From positions 38,394,756 to 38,458,755 of the forward strand of contig JAPTYO010000009.1 in assembly GCA_036873135.1 (NCBI GenBank): 64,000 bases of DNA, given 5' to 3'. A model generated the notes under the pieces. The model was not told the origin of the DNA and did not search any database. It worked only from the letters and a program-made list of their open reading frames with translations. This DNA is from Clarkia xantiana subsp. parviflora. Taxonomy: Eukaryota > Streptophyta > Magnoliopsida > Myrtales > Onagraceae. Positions 11,101-20,795 of the stretch are shown in pieces; the stretch's first letter is position 1, and each line of letters opens with the position of its first letter. Position numbers and translations under genes: made by a program.

Positions 11101-11587
11101 TCCTGGATAGCTATCTTTTTGTTTCCTCCCATTGGACTTACCTATTGTGTTATTGGTCGCGTTGCCACGTCTATATTGAGCTTGTGAGATTACTTCTTCT
11201 GATATTCCTGGCATATCGCTTGGTGACCAGGCGAACAGATCCTTGTATTCCCTTAGTAAAGCTACTAAGTGGTTTTCCTCTTCCTGAGATAAGGCAGTCC
11301 CGATTTTTGCCTTCCTATCGGGTTCTTCTATGAGTATTTCTTTTAATTCCTCCATGGGGGCTGGTCTTCCGTGATCTTCTCTTGGGTCCTCATCTATTAG
11401 TAGGACCTCTCTTGTTTTCTTCTTCTTTCTTAGTGCGATTCTTGCACATTTCCTTGCTACCTTCTAGTTACCCTTTACTTCCCCTATTCCTTGGCCTGTG
11501 GGGAATTTCATTTTCTGATGTAGTGTTGATGGTACCATACCCCACTTGTTGATTGTAGTGGTACCCAGGACTCCATTGTATTCCTCC
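8130..11587 (-). pseudogene. pol: Tat-B pol: partial protease, RT, RNase H, integrase
   Basis: On the minus strand the frame enters in the protease (about 11587) and continues through RT (9459-11132 includes DAYSGYNQIKM and the catalytic YVDDMIV), RNase H (MHTDGSSNEGGSG, NNEAEYEAL) and integrase (HEGDAGCHEGAR, KCDHCQRYSRN zinc-binding part; DLIGPLP, SDNGPQF and GQVESAN catalytic triad). Breaks: a frameshift near 11150, TGA at 9459-9461 within EADA(L)SKL together with a short deletion, and TGA at 8634-8636 after DGLKK. Compared with Tat-C the zinc-binding Cys is kept here. The product would synthesise and integrate the element's cDNA; as it stands it cannot. Confidence 0.92.
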
Positions 11588-12174
11588 TAGGGGGGATAGG
11601 GTTGGCCAACCCCATCCCCCCTAGGAGGGGATAGGGTTGGCCAACCCCATCCCCCCTAGGAGGGGTTGGGTGGCCTCACCCAACCCCTACCCTTGGGGGT
11701 CGGATTTCCCTTCCCCCCAAGGGCCCCGACACCATTCTTGGACTCCCATACTCGGTTTATTCCGCCTACCTTCTCCGTATCCTAAGGTCTTAATTACGTG
11801 TTTAAAGGTTAATTAACTGTGTTTAAAGGTTAACGATGTCATTAAGCCACCTTAATGACACCGTTGCCTATAAATACCCCACCTCCACTATTCATTTGAT
11901 CATCTTGGCAAATTGCATAATTTTGCTCTGACATCTCTCTAGCTTTATCTATCTAAAACCGTACTGACTTAGGCATCGGAGAGGGTTCATCAGGCACCAC
12001 CCCCCCCTCTGTGCCTGGTATTGCCCCTCTTGCAGGGCGAGAGGAGAAGAGAAGCTAAGGACGGAAGGACACGAGTTAGGACAGCACAACCCGAGAGCAT
12101 CAGATTCACGACATCTCCAGTGAGGAACGAGACTTGAGTCGACCGCCCGTTGACTCTAGACTCGGAACCTAACA
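11588..12174 (+). repeat. 5' LTR of Tat-C, U3-truncated
   Basis: It begins inside the U3 palindrome region at CTAGGGGGGATAGGG, with one 40-bp unit tandemly duplicated relative to the 3' LTR. It carries TATAAATA at 11869-11876 and a C-tract hairpin near 12000, and ends CGGAACCTAACA. The first 240 or so LTR bases are missing because the junction with Tat-B falls here. Confidence 0.9.
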
Positions 12175-12176
12175 CT

Positions 12177-12194
12177 TGGCGCCGTCCGTGGGTT
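12177..12194 (+). other. Primer binding site of Tat-C
   Basis: TGGCGCCGTCCGTGGGTT begins two bases after the LTR end. The TGGCGCCGT start is shared with the PBS of Tat-H (49200) and Tat-I (59672, minus) and is the tRNA 3'-end complement typical of plant Tat-like elements. I do not assign the exact tRNA. Confidence 0.8.
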
Positions 12195-12225
12195 TCGAAT
12201 AGAAAGCCTAATTATCACCAGCCAG

Positions 12226-15200
12226 ATGGCAAGCGTTTATGTCATTCATGGAGGTTATGGAGCTGGAGGAGAGTCAGCGAATGCTAGAGAAGCGTATATG
12301 GCACAATTAGAGGACCATAAACCAAAGGACGAACAAGCAGGAGGAAAGAGAGAAGATGTAATACAATTTTCAAGAAGAGACATGGAGCATGTGTTACCAG
12401 ACAACAAGGATGCCCTAGTCATAACAATGAAGATCACGGATATGGACATTGGAAGAATCCTGGTAGACAGTGGAAGCTCACCTAACATCATTAGCAAGAA
12501 GGTCCTCAACATACTGGGAGTGAGGCCAAGTAGCATAAAACAGGTTCACTCCCCCTTGGTGGGATTTTCAAGAGAGCCAACATACCCACTGGGGGCAGTC
12601 ACACTACCTGTGACATTGGGCACAGGCCAGAGGCAGCTAAAGATCGATGTCCCCTTCTTCATCACAGAAGAAATGGAGGAATACAATGGAGTCCTGGGTA
12701 CCACTACAATCAACAAGTGGGGTATGGTACCATCAACACTACATCAGAAAATGAAATTCCCCACAGGCCAAGGAATAGGGGAAGTAAAGGGTAACCAGAA
12801 GGTAGCAAGGAAATGTGCAAGAATCGCACTAAGCAAGAAGAAGAAAACAAGAGAGGTCCTACTAGTAGATGAGGACCCAAGAGAAGATCATGGAAGACCA
12901 GCCCCCATGGAGGAATTAAAAGAAATACTCATAGAAGAACCCGATAGGAAGGCAAAAATCGGGACCGCCTTATCTCAGGAAGAGGAAAACCACTTAGTAG
13001 CTTTACTAAGGGAATACAAGGATCTGTTTGCCTGGTCACCAAGTGACATGCCAGGAATATCAGAAGAAGTAATCTCACACAAGCTCAATATAGACGCGGC
13101 AACGCGACCAATAACACAAAAGGTAAGGCCAATGGGAGGAAGCAAAAAGATAGCTATCCAGGAAGAAGTGGAAAAGCGATTGAAGGCAAATTTCATCAAG
13201 GAGATTAGATTCCAAACATGGGTGGCAAACCCAGTACTGGTGAAGAAGGCAGGAGGAAGTTGGAGAATGTGCATCGATTATCGCGACCTTAACAAAGCAT
13301 GCCCTAAGGACTCATATCCATTACCAAGAATAGATCAGTTAGTGGATGCAACATCAGGTCACCAACTAATGAGCTTCATGGATGCATACTCAGGATGTAA
13401 CCAGATAAAAATGGCCCCTGAGGACGCCCCTCACACAACATTCTACGCTGATAGCGAGATATACCATTACACGGTGATGCCTTTCGGACTCATAAATGCT
13501 GGAGCGACATACCAAAGAATGGTCAACAAAATCTTCGGGGACATGATAGGAAAGACAATGGAGGCATATGTGGACGATATGATAGTCAAATCCAAAGAGA
13601 AGAGAGACCATGTAGAGAACCTTCGCTCAACGTTTGAGAGGATGAGGCAATACCAAGTCCGCCTAAACCCGAAAAAATGCACATTTGGGGTGCAATCAGG
13701 GAAAGTTTTAGGCTTCATGGTAAGCCAGCGAGGCATAGAGGTAAACCCCGAAAAACTCCAGGCAATTGAAGAAATGCAGTCACCTACGAAGCACAAAGAG
13801 GTTCAACGACTGAACGGGAGGTTGGCAGCCCTTAACAGATTCCTATCCAAAATAGGAGACAAGGCATTACCCTTCTTTGAGGTACTAAGGGCAAACAAGA
13901 AATTCGAATGGACACCAAGATGTGAGGAAGCCTTCCAACAACTCAAACAACATCTAAAGACACTACCACCCCTAGCAAAGCCTACACCAGGGGAGCCCCT
14001 CTACCTCTACATCTCCGTGAGCAACGTGGCAGTAAGCTCAGTGCTAATTAAAGAAGAAAACGCTGCCCAATTGCCGGTATACTTCGTAAGCAAAACATTG
14101 GCGAAGTATGAGATCAACTACTTGCCAATAGAAAAATACCTCTATGCACTGATTATATCAGCAAGAAAGTTGAGACCGTATTTTCATGGGGATGAAGTAA
14201 CAATCCTCACAGACCAACCATTGAAACACCTCCTCCAAAGACCAAACACATCGGGAAGACTGACCAAATGAGCAATTGAGCTAAGTGAGTTTCGTATTCA
14301 TTTTGCCCCAAGAACAGCCATAAAGGGGCGGGCTCTAGCAGATTTTATTGCCGAATTCACCGGAATTAATCCAGACGAAGACCCGGGAGAAGTCAAAACT
14401 ACAAGCGAGGCAAGTAGTAGTCAGGAGAAACAACCAGAAGAATTATGGGAGATGCATACTGATGGGTCATCCAACGGAGGAGGTTCAGGTGCAGGCCTCT
14501 TACTATACCCACCAAACAGCGATACACCTATGCGCTATGCCATGGCACTCACCTTTAAGGCAACAAACAATGAGGCTGAGTACGAAGCACTGATAACTGG
14601 CCTGAGAATAGCCAAAGGAGTAGGGGCAAAGCATCTAAGAGTTAAGTGCGATTCTCAACTAGTTGTCAATCAAGTGAAAGGAATCTACACTGCAAAGTCC
14701 GAAAACATGCAGAAGTACTTGCAGCAAGCCAGGGACCTAATAAAGAGCTTCCAAAGCTTCGACATTGAGTCAGTCCCAAGAGAACAAAACCAAGAGGCAG
14801 ACGCCTTAAGTAAACTAGCCCTAGGGGTAGAAGCAGGCAAAGAGGTTCACTTTGTAGAGCAAAGAATGCAATCAGTGATAGAACAAATGGAGGTTCTAGT
14901 AATAGATGAAGCAGAAGCCTGGATGACCCCAATGCGTCAATACATCATGGAAGGAAAGCTCCCAAAGGATAAGGTGGAGGCAGTCAAGATTGAAAGGATG
15001 GCTAGGAATTACGCAGTGATGGACAATGAACTCTACAAGAAAGGGTACTCCACACCTTTCCTCAAATGCATAACATACCCAGAAACAGAGAGAGTGCTTG
15101 CAGAACTCCATGAGGGAGATGCGGGGTGCCATGAGGGAGCACGGTCAATAAGCCGAAAGGTCTACAACCTAGGATACTATTGGCCATCAATGAGCAAAGA

Positions 15201-16152
15201 AGTAGCAGACTTGGTACAAAAACGTGATCACTGCCAAAGGTACTCTAGAAATATAACAGCCCCAGCAGCAAAGCTGAGCTCCATCTCGGGAGCCTGGCCA
15301 TTCGCACAATGGGGAATTGATCTGATAGGCCCCCTACCAAGAACAAAAGGCCAGAAGACTTGCATAATAGTAGCAATAGACTACTTCTCCAAGTGGATAG
15401 AAGCAAAGGCAATGGGAAAGACAACAGACGACCAAGTCGTCAATTTCATCCAATCTCACATTGTCTCGAGGTACGGGGTGCCAAAAGCAATAATAAGTGA
15501 CAATGGCCCACAATTCAAGAGCAAGAAGCTGCAGTGGTATTGCGAAAGACTGAATATAGAGCACCGTTTCGCATCAGTAAAGCACCCTCAGACAAACGGA
15601 CAGGTAGAGTCGGCAAACAAAATAGTGCTAGATGGCCTAAAGAAACGACTCCATGCTACCAAGGGAAGCTGGGTAGATGAGCTGGAAAATGTTCTATGGG
15701 CAGTGCGGACAACACCAAAGATAGCCACAGGAGAAACACCATTTGGCCTAGTGTACAGGACCGAAGCGGTGGCGCCAGCAGAAATGACGGTATCATCCCT
15801 AAGGACCACGTACTTTGAAGAGCATGAGAACAACAAAGCAAGGCTTTTAGACTTAGACATGGTGGAGGATAAAAGATGGAATTCAGAAGAAGCACAGGCA
15901 CGAATGCGCCTTGTATCCGCAAGATATTACAACCGCCAAGTCAAGGAGAGGCAATTCCACATAGGAGAACTAGTGCTCAGGAAGAACGAATTCTCACATT
16001 TAGACCAAGTCAGAAAACTATCTCCAAAGTGGGAAGGGCCATATAAGATAGCGTCAGTTCCATACGCAAATGCTTACCGACTCGAGGATGGGGAGGGGTA
16101 TATCTCCACAAACACCTTCAGTGGGGAACACCTAAAGAAGTACTACGTCTAA
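12226..16152 (+). pseudogene. pol: Tat-C protease-RT-RNase H-integrase polyprotein, one nonsense codon
   Basis: One frame of 1309 codons is interrupted only by TGA at 14269-14271 (residue 682), where Tat-B has Trp (TKWAIEL). Domains: aspartic protease with ILVDSGSSPN near residue 80; RT with DAYSGCNQIKM and YVDDMIV at about 448; RNase H from MHTDGSS at 743; integrase with an HHCC-like part near 962-1000 and the DD35E triad at Asp1032, Asp1092 and Glu1128. The integrase zinc site reads QKRDHC, a Cys-to-Arg change against Tat-B. The ATG lies about 32 nt past the PBS and opens exactly at the VIHGG start of the protease domain, so gag is wholly absent. It would need gag from another element. Confidence 0.93.
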
Positions 16153-16454
16153 GAAGAAAGCACAAGCAAAAGACCATATCCTTAGTTTCATATTTAGCAC
16201 TTTGCATGTTCAAGCTTTCTAAGTTTTTCAAAAAACAACTTTTGAGAAGGAGAACTCACGAAGTTACTCCAACTCTACAACTATCTTTGATTTCCTCCAA
16301 AGGGTGTCTTGACCCACCCAAGGCACCCCATGTATACAAAAAACATGAATGCTCTTAAGGGATTAGGATTTCCTTCAAAGGTATTTTCAAATGAATGTGG
16401 TGATATAATCATGAAGTTATCCTTACACAGATATGACTCCAACTCAACAACGAA
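16153..16454 (+). other. Tat-C sequence between pol and the tandem array
   Basis: About 300 bp of 3' UTR, conserved in inverse with 7850-8130 (Tat-B) and 56140-56390 (Tat-I). It includes the AACTTTTGAGAAGGAGAACTC and CCACCCAAGGCACCCCATG words. It shows no coding signal. Confidence 0.55.
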
Positions 16455-17175
16455 TTTTCGACGCCCCCAAGAGCGTATCTTGAGAGTAGTTTCAATACTA
16501 CGACATTCGACGCCCCCAAGAGCGTATCTTGAGAGTAATTTCAATACTACGACCCTCGACGCCCCCAAGAGCGTATCTTGAGAGTAGTTTTCATACTACG
16601 ACCTTCAACGCCCCCAAGAGCGTATCTTGAGAGTAGTTTCCAAAAACTACGAATTTCGACGCCCCCAGGAGCGTATCTTGAGAGTAGTGTTCATACTACG
16701 ACATTCGACGCCCCCAATAGCGTATCTTGAGAGTAGTTTCTATACTACGACCTTCGACGCACCAAGAGCGTATCTTGAGAGTGGTTTCCAAAAACTACGA
16801 ATTTCGACGCCCCCAGGAGCGTATCTTGAGGTAGATTTGCAACCTACCAGATTCGACGCCCCCAAGAGCGTATATTGAGGTAGAAAAAACACTACCAGAT
16901 TCGACGCCCCCAAGAGCGTATCTTGAGGTAGATTTCAAACTACCAGCTTCTACGCCAACCAGGAGCGTATCTTTGGTCTAACTTGTGCCCTCCGGGAGCC
17001 TATCCTGTGAAACGTTAAGTGCCCTCCGAGAGCCAGTCTCGTGAACAGATTTCGACGCCAACCAGGAGCGTATCTTTGGTCGGGAGCCTATCCTGTGAAA
17101 CGTTAAGTGCCCTCCGAGAGCCTGTCTCGTGAACAGTTTTCGACGCCCACCAAGAGCGTATCTTTGGTCTAACAG
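16455..17175 (+). repeat. Tandem array in the Tat-C 3' UTR, about 47-bp and 70-bp units
   Basis: Roughly ten units of CGACGCCCCCAAGAGCGTAT, then CTTGAGAGTAGT, are followed by units containing GGAGCGTATCTTTGGTC, TGCCCTCCGGGAGCC and TATCCTGTGAAACG. The array matches Tat-B (inverted) and Tat-I, but the 71-bp class is much less amplified here than in Tat-B. Copy number has therefore diverged between sister elements. Confidence 0.9.
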
Positions 17176-17607
17176 TACCATACATACCATTCAAAGGGTA
17201 TCAGAAGAGAGTATTACACCATCACTAAGAAGGATCCCATGAGAAAGTAATTTCAAAGTAAAGTAATGTGATGAACACATAACGTTTTTTCTTGATGAAA
17301 TAGCAGGTATGGCATGAAGGAAAACACAAAAGAAGGATAAGTAGAAGAAACACACCAAGGGAGGGGTCCATAACCAAAGAACTACATACTAAGGCATAGG
17401 AAGTTATCATAAGAAGAGAGATAATCACCCTCCCATGTATACCATGAGTAAAGACAAGTGTATCAAACAAAGATGGCAAAACTAGGAAAGGTGGAGTTTC
17501 AAACTCTAAAGACAACCGCAACCCACAAACAAAAGCAGTAGTAAGAAGACACCACAAGAAGAACCTCAAGCAACAAACTCGTAAGACCACCACAAGGGAT
17601 AGGTGTA
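17176..17607 (-). other. Downstream region of the Tat-C antisense gene
   Basis: Non-coding, AT-rich, collinear with 6250-6629 of Tat-B. Read on the minus strand it would be the 3' UTR of the antisense transcript. The open minus-strand frame at 17225-17593 is not kept intact in Tat-B, so I do not call it a gene. Confidence 0.45.
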
Positions 17608-18677
17608 CTACTTCCTCATCCTCGCAATATGCCTAACAGCGAAGTCAGACAAATCCCCGAGCTGAGAAAAAGGAAAGTCAGGAGCAATAATGTACATACG
17701 CTCAAGAATCTCCTTTAAAGAAATACGTTTAGCCACAGAGCAGCGAACATCGATAGCAGCTTGATAAGAGGAAGAAGCCTTATACTCAGCGATAGCACAC
17801 CCTTTCGCCTCCACACGAAACATCTCCTCAAGGGAGACCAACTCAGCAGCCCGAAGTACTTCATCACGATAAGACCTTTGTCTCAAGGCCTCAACCTCTT
17901 CCTTGGGAAGAGTAATACGACCTTCCAAATCTCGGCACCGCAAATCTGTGATACGACTATGCTCCAAACAACTAATAAGCTTGGAGTTAAGGGAGACACA
18001 AGTGTCCTCGTACACCTTTCTCTCCTCAGCAAGGTCAATAACAAGGGTGGACAAATTAACAAGGTCGGCCATACCCTGCAACAAAAGCAAAAGGATGAGA
18101 CACATAACGCACAAAAAAAAAAATATGCTAAAGGATAACACGGTTAACAAAAATTACAGGAGCATAGCGAGCCAACACATCACGAGCCAATTCATAAGTT
18201 GCCTCCGATCCTTTAGACGGGGGCACACGATCGGCAGGAGGAGCAGCAGACTGCAGAACACGAACTCCAACCTCAGGAGTTTGCAAAGAAGATTGATTGT
18301 CAAAACGAGCCCCACGCCCATAATAAGGCGCCCACTCAGACCCAACAATTCCATCAACAGGAGGACGAGACAACTCCTTCCGACTCAAACGCGGAAGACG
18401 AAGTCTACCTACAACAAGGTATAGAGTAAACACCAATATACACTAAGGAAACTCAAACAGTCGAGGACTTACCAAACAAAGAAGAAGGAAAAGATGGCTC
18501 CCGGACCCTCGATTGGGGGGCATCAATATAGAAAGAAGATGGTACCCTAACATCACCACCGCCCTTACCTCCAATTAGAGGACACCTCCCCGCACCATAA
18601 AAAACCGATCTTTTTGCAATCGAAGGTCCGGTCCCAGAATTAACTACTCCCAGCCGTACTGGCCTCTTACTTCTCAT
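17608..18677 (-). CDS. Short antisense gene of Tat-C, three exons, open
   Basis: Proposed minus-strand exons are 18677-18473, 18408-18158 and 18075-17608, with GTAAGT...TGTAG and GTAATT...TGCAG introns of about 64 and 82 nt. Joined length is 924 nt, giving 307 codons plus stop with no frame error. The start is ATG followed by RSKRPVRLG. Exon 2 encodes RLRLPRLSRKEL, GIVGSEWAPYYG and TPEVGVRVLQ. Exon 3 is rich in Glu, Leu and Arg with probable coiled coil (LAEERK, DLEGRI, EEVEALRQR) and ends in PDFPFSQLGDLSD and RMRK. The second and third exons align with exons 5 and 6 of the Tat-I antisense gene, with introns at the same places. No enzyme motif is visible. It may be a DNA- or protein-binding accessory factor; that is inference. 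Confidence 0.68.
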
Positions 18678-18825
18678 CGATCACCGGGGAGTTCTGCTGA
18701 CCGAAAAAAAACAAGCTTAGCCCAAGGAAAACAGAAAGCGGACAGTGGACATAAGATATAAATTCATTTTCCTAAAACAGCGAATACAAAGCCAAAAGGT
18801 AAGAATAGAAAGACGAAAAGGAAGA

Positions 18826-19010
18826 CCCCACAGGCCAACAAGCAGAGGCTGGGGGCAAGGGGAGATAGTTATAACCCCCTTCATAGAGAGACCCCACTGG
18901 CCAACAAACAGAAGCAGGGGGCAAGGGGAGATAGTTATAACCCCCAGCATAGAGAGACCTCACCAGCCAACAGGCAGAGGCGGGGGGCAAGGGGAAGATA
19001 GTCAAAATCC
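18826..19010 (-). repeat. Three-copy tandem repeat, about 67 bp, Tat-C antisense leader
   Basis: Inverse copy of the array at 4862-5046. Units carry CCCCACTGGCCAACAA, GCAGGGGGCAAGGGGAGATA and GTTATAACCCCC. Confidence 0.85.
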
Positions 19011-19320
19011 CAGGTTAGAAAACCCCACACGCCAGCAAGCGGAAACACGGGGGCAAAAAGATGAAAAAAGGATGAACCAAACAGGACTATATCGCCACGA
19101 AGATCCGCAAATCAAAGATGAGACAAGTAAAGAAACAATCGGTAAGTAGAGAAACTATCGAGGGAGAGGCGGGATTACGTCTCCCAAAAGCAATGCTTAC
19201 ACAAAAGAAAAGACACGTACCTCAATGCGACACGCGTCCCAAAAAGCAAGTCCGACCAAGAATCCCACCGTCAAAAAGAAAAGAAGAGAAAAGGACAATG
19301 AGAATGAGGTAATCACTTGC

Positions 19321-19329
19321 CCTTTTATA
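19321..19329 (-). promoter_or_regulatory. TATA box of the antisense gene (Tat-C)
   Basis: CCTTTTATA on the plus strand reads TATAAAAGG on the minus strand, at the same place as in Tat-B (4549-4557). It points toward the antisense gene. Promoter activity is inferred. Confidence 0.5.
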
Positions 19330-19882
19330 GTACAAAAGATTAGGATTTTTGCCAAAGCCGCCAAATCGACACCGTTGATTTTTAGAAAGGAAAAATTCAA
19401 GGGTCAGATTTAAAAAAACTGATACCCCTGGTTCCCATTAACCGTGGTTAAACTCACACCTACCACAGTTAATATTCTATGGGTATATCTTTTAAGCATC
19501 CCATACTTAGAAAAAAATTTAGGCCAAAATTAAATTTTTCTCCACTTAGGCAAAATCCCGGCATGAAATCGAAGCATAAGTCACTTATTTGTATTCGTAT
19601 TGCATCCTTATGCCAGCGTGTATTTTTCGAAATATACGTCTGTAGCAAGGAAAGATTTATTATTCCCACTTCAGACGGACGCGTGCTTAGGCACGCGTCC
19701 GTACTGCTCTGACGTTTACACTTCCTCTATCTTATAAGGCAGGGGCCAGAATCAGAGGCACGCATCCATGGGTAAGTAAGCATTCAGATGAAAGGTAAAA
19801 CCCCGGTTTCAAATTGCGCGTGTCATACCATCCTAAAATAGAGTCAGTCAAGGGTTAGGCCATTGGTTGACTCGGGGGCATG

Positions 19883-20713
19883 TGATGGATATACGCCCAA
19901 TTTGAACCCGTTGACTTCCGAATCGTTGTATTTTTATCATCCCATTAATGATTGTAAATCGAAACTTCAACCCGAACACTTCGCGAGAACGCCAACGGCC
20001 CGGACGAGGCCGAAGCGCTCGTCCGGCCGAGTCAAACTCACCTAGGTGAGGTTGGGTGGCCACAGCCGACCTCCCCTAGGGGAGATCGGGTCAGCCGACC
20101 TGATCTCCCCTACCAACCCGATCTCTCCTAGGAGAGATCGGGTCCACCAACCCGATCTCCCCTAGGGGGGATAGGGTTGGCCAACCCCATCCCCCCTAGG
20201 AGGGGTTGGGTGGCCTCACCCAACCCCTACCCTTGGGGGTCGGATTTCCCTTCCCCCCAAGGGCCCCGACACCATTCTTGGACTCCCATACTCGGTTTAT
20301 TCCGCCTACCTTCTCCGTATCCTAAGGTCTTAATTACGTGTTTAAAGGTTAATTAACTGTGTTTAAAGGTTAACGATGTCATTAAGCCACCTTAATGACA
20401 CTGTTGCCTATAAATACCCCACCTCCACTATTCATTTGATCATCTTGGCAAATTGCATAATTTTGCTCTGACATCTCTCTAGCTTTATCTCTCTAAAACC
20501 GTACTGACTTAGGCATCGAAGAGGGTTCATCAGGCACCACCCCCCCTCTGTGCCTGGTATTGCCCCTCTTGCAGGGCCAGAGGAGAAGAGAAGCTAAGGA
20601 CGGAAGGACACAAGTTAGGACAGCACAACCCGAGAGCATCAGATTCGCGACATCTCCAGTGAGGAACGAGACTTGAGTCGACCGCCCGTTGACTCTAGAC
20701 TCGGAACCTAACA
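19883..20713 (+). repeat. 3' LTR of Tat-C
   Basis: 831 bp from TGATGGATATACGCCC to CGGAACCTAACA, with TATAAATA at 20409-20416. The U3 palindrome region (20040-20235) has several AGGAGAGATCGGGT-type units. The overlapping part closely resembles the truncated 5' LTR at 11588-12174. Confidence 0.93.
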
Positions 20714-20795
20714 CCATCATAATAGATAATCCGATGTATGCAATTATGTCAAAATGCTGTTATCTTTCCAACCTAGTGTTGTTATCGATGAATAG

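Larger units (their letters stand above)
3253..11587 (-). mobile_element. Tat-B: Ty3/gypsy Tat-like element, 5'-truncated
   Basis: On the minus strand the order is: partial protease, RT, RNase H, integrase (11587 to 8130), two tandem arrays (7860-6630), an antisense spliced gene (5186-6249 on +), then the 3' LTR (4001-3253). The element's gag, PBS and 5' LTR are absent: similarity to Tat-C stops inside the protease at about 11587, where LTR sequence of the facing Tat-C begins. Pol has two nonsense codons and a frameshift. The remaining part is collinear with 12676-20713 of Tat-C in inverse orientation. Confidence 0.9.
18678..19882 (-). other. Tat-C antisense leader and 3' UTR
   Basis: Collinear in inverse with 4002-5185 of Tat-B: acceptor-like tract, three-copy repeat (18826-19010), TATA box (19321-19329), then the LTR-proximal part ending in the purine tract GACTCGGGGGCATG (19869-19882) before the 3' LTR. 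Plus-strand frames across the repeat are not conserved. There is no protein call. Confidence 0.6.
11588..20713 (+). mobile_element. Tat-C: Ty3/gypsy Tat-like element without gag
   Basis: The order is 5' LTR (U3 truncated, 11588-12174), PBS (12177), one protease-RT-RNase H-integrase frame (12226-16152, one TGA), tandem array (16455-17175), antisense spliced gene (18677-17608, minus), leader and 3' LTR (19883-20713). No gag lies between the PBS and the protease start. On the right it abuts CCATC (20714-20718), which is copia Cop-D leader sequence (compare CCATCTTAATAG near 35699 in Cop-G). Tat-C therefore inserted into Cop-D, and the left half of that target is lost. Confidence 0.9.

Noticed and set aside
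11588..12174. Solo LTR between Tat-B and Tat-C
   Set aside because: A primer binding site and pol frame follow immediately, so it is the truncated 5' LTR of Tat-C.
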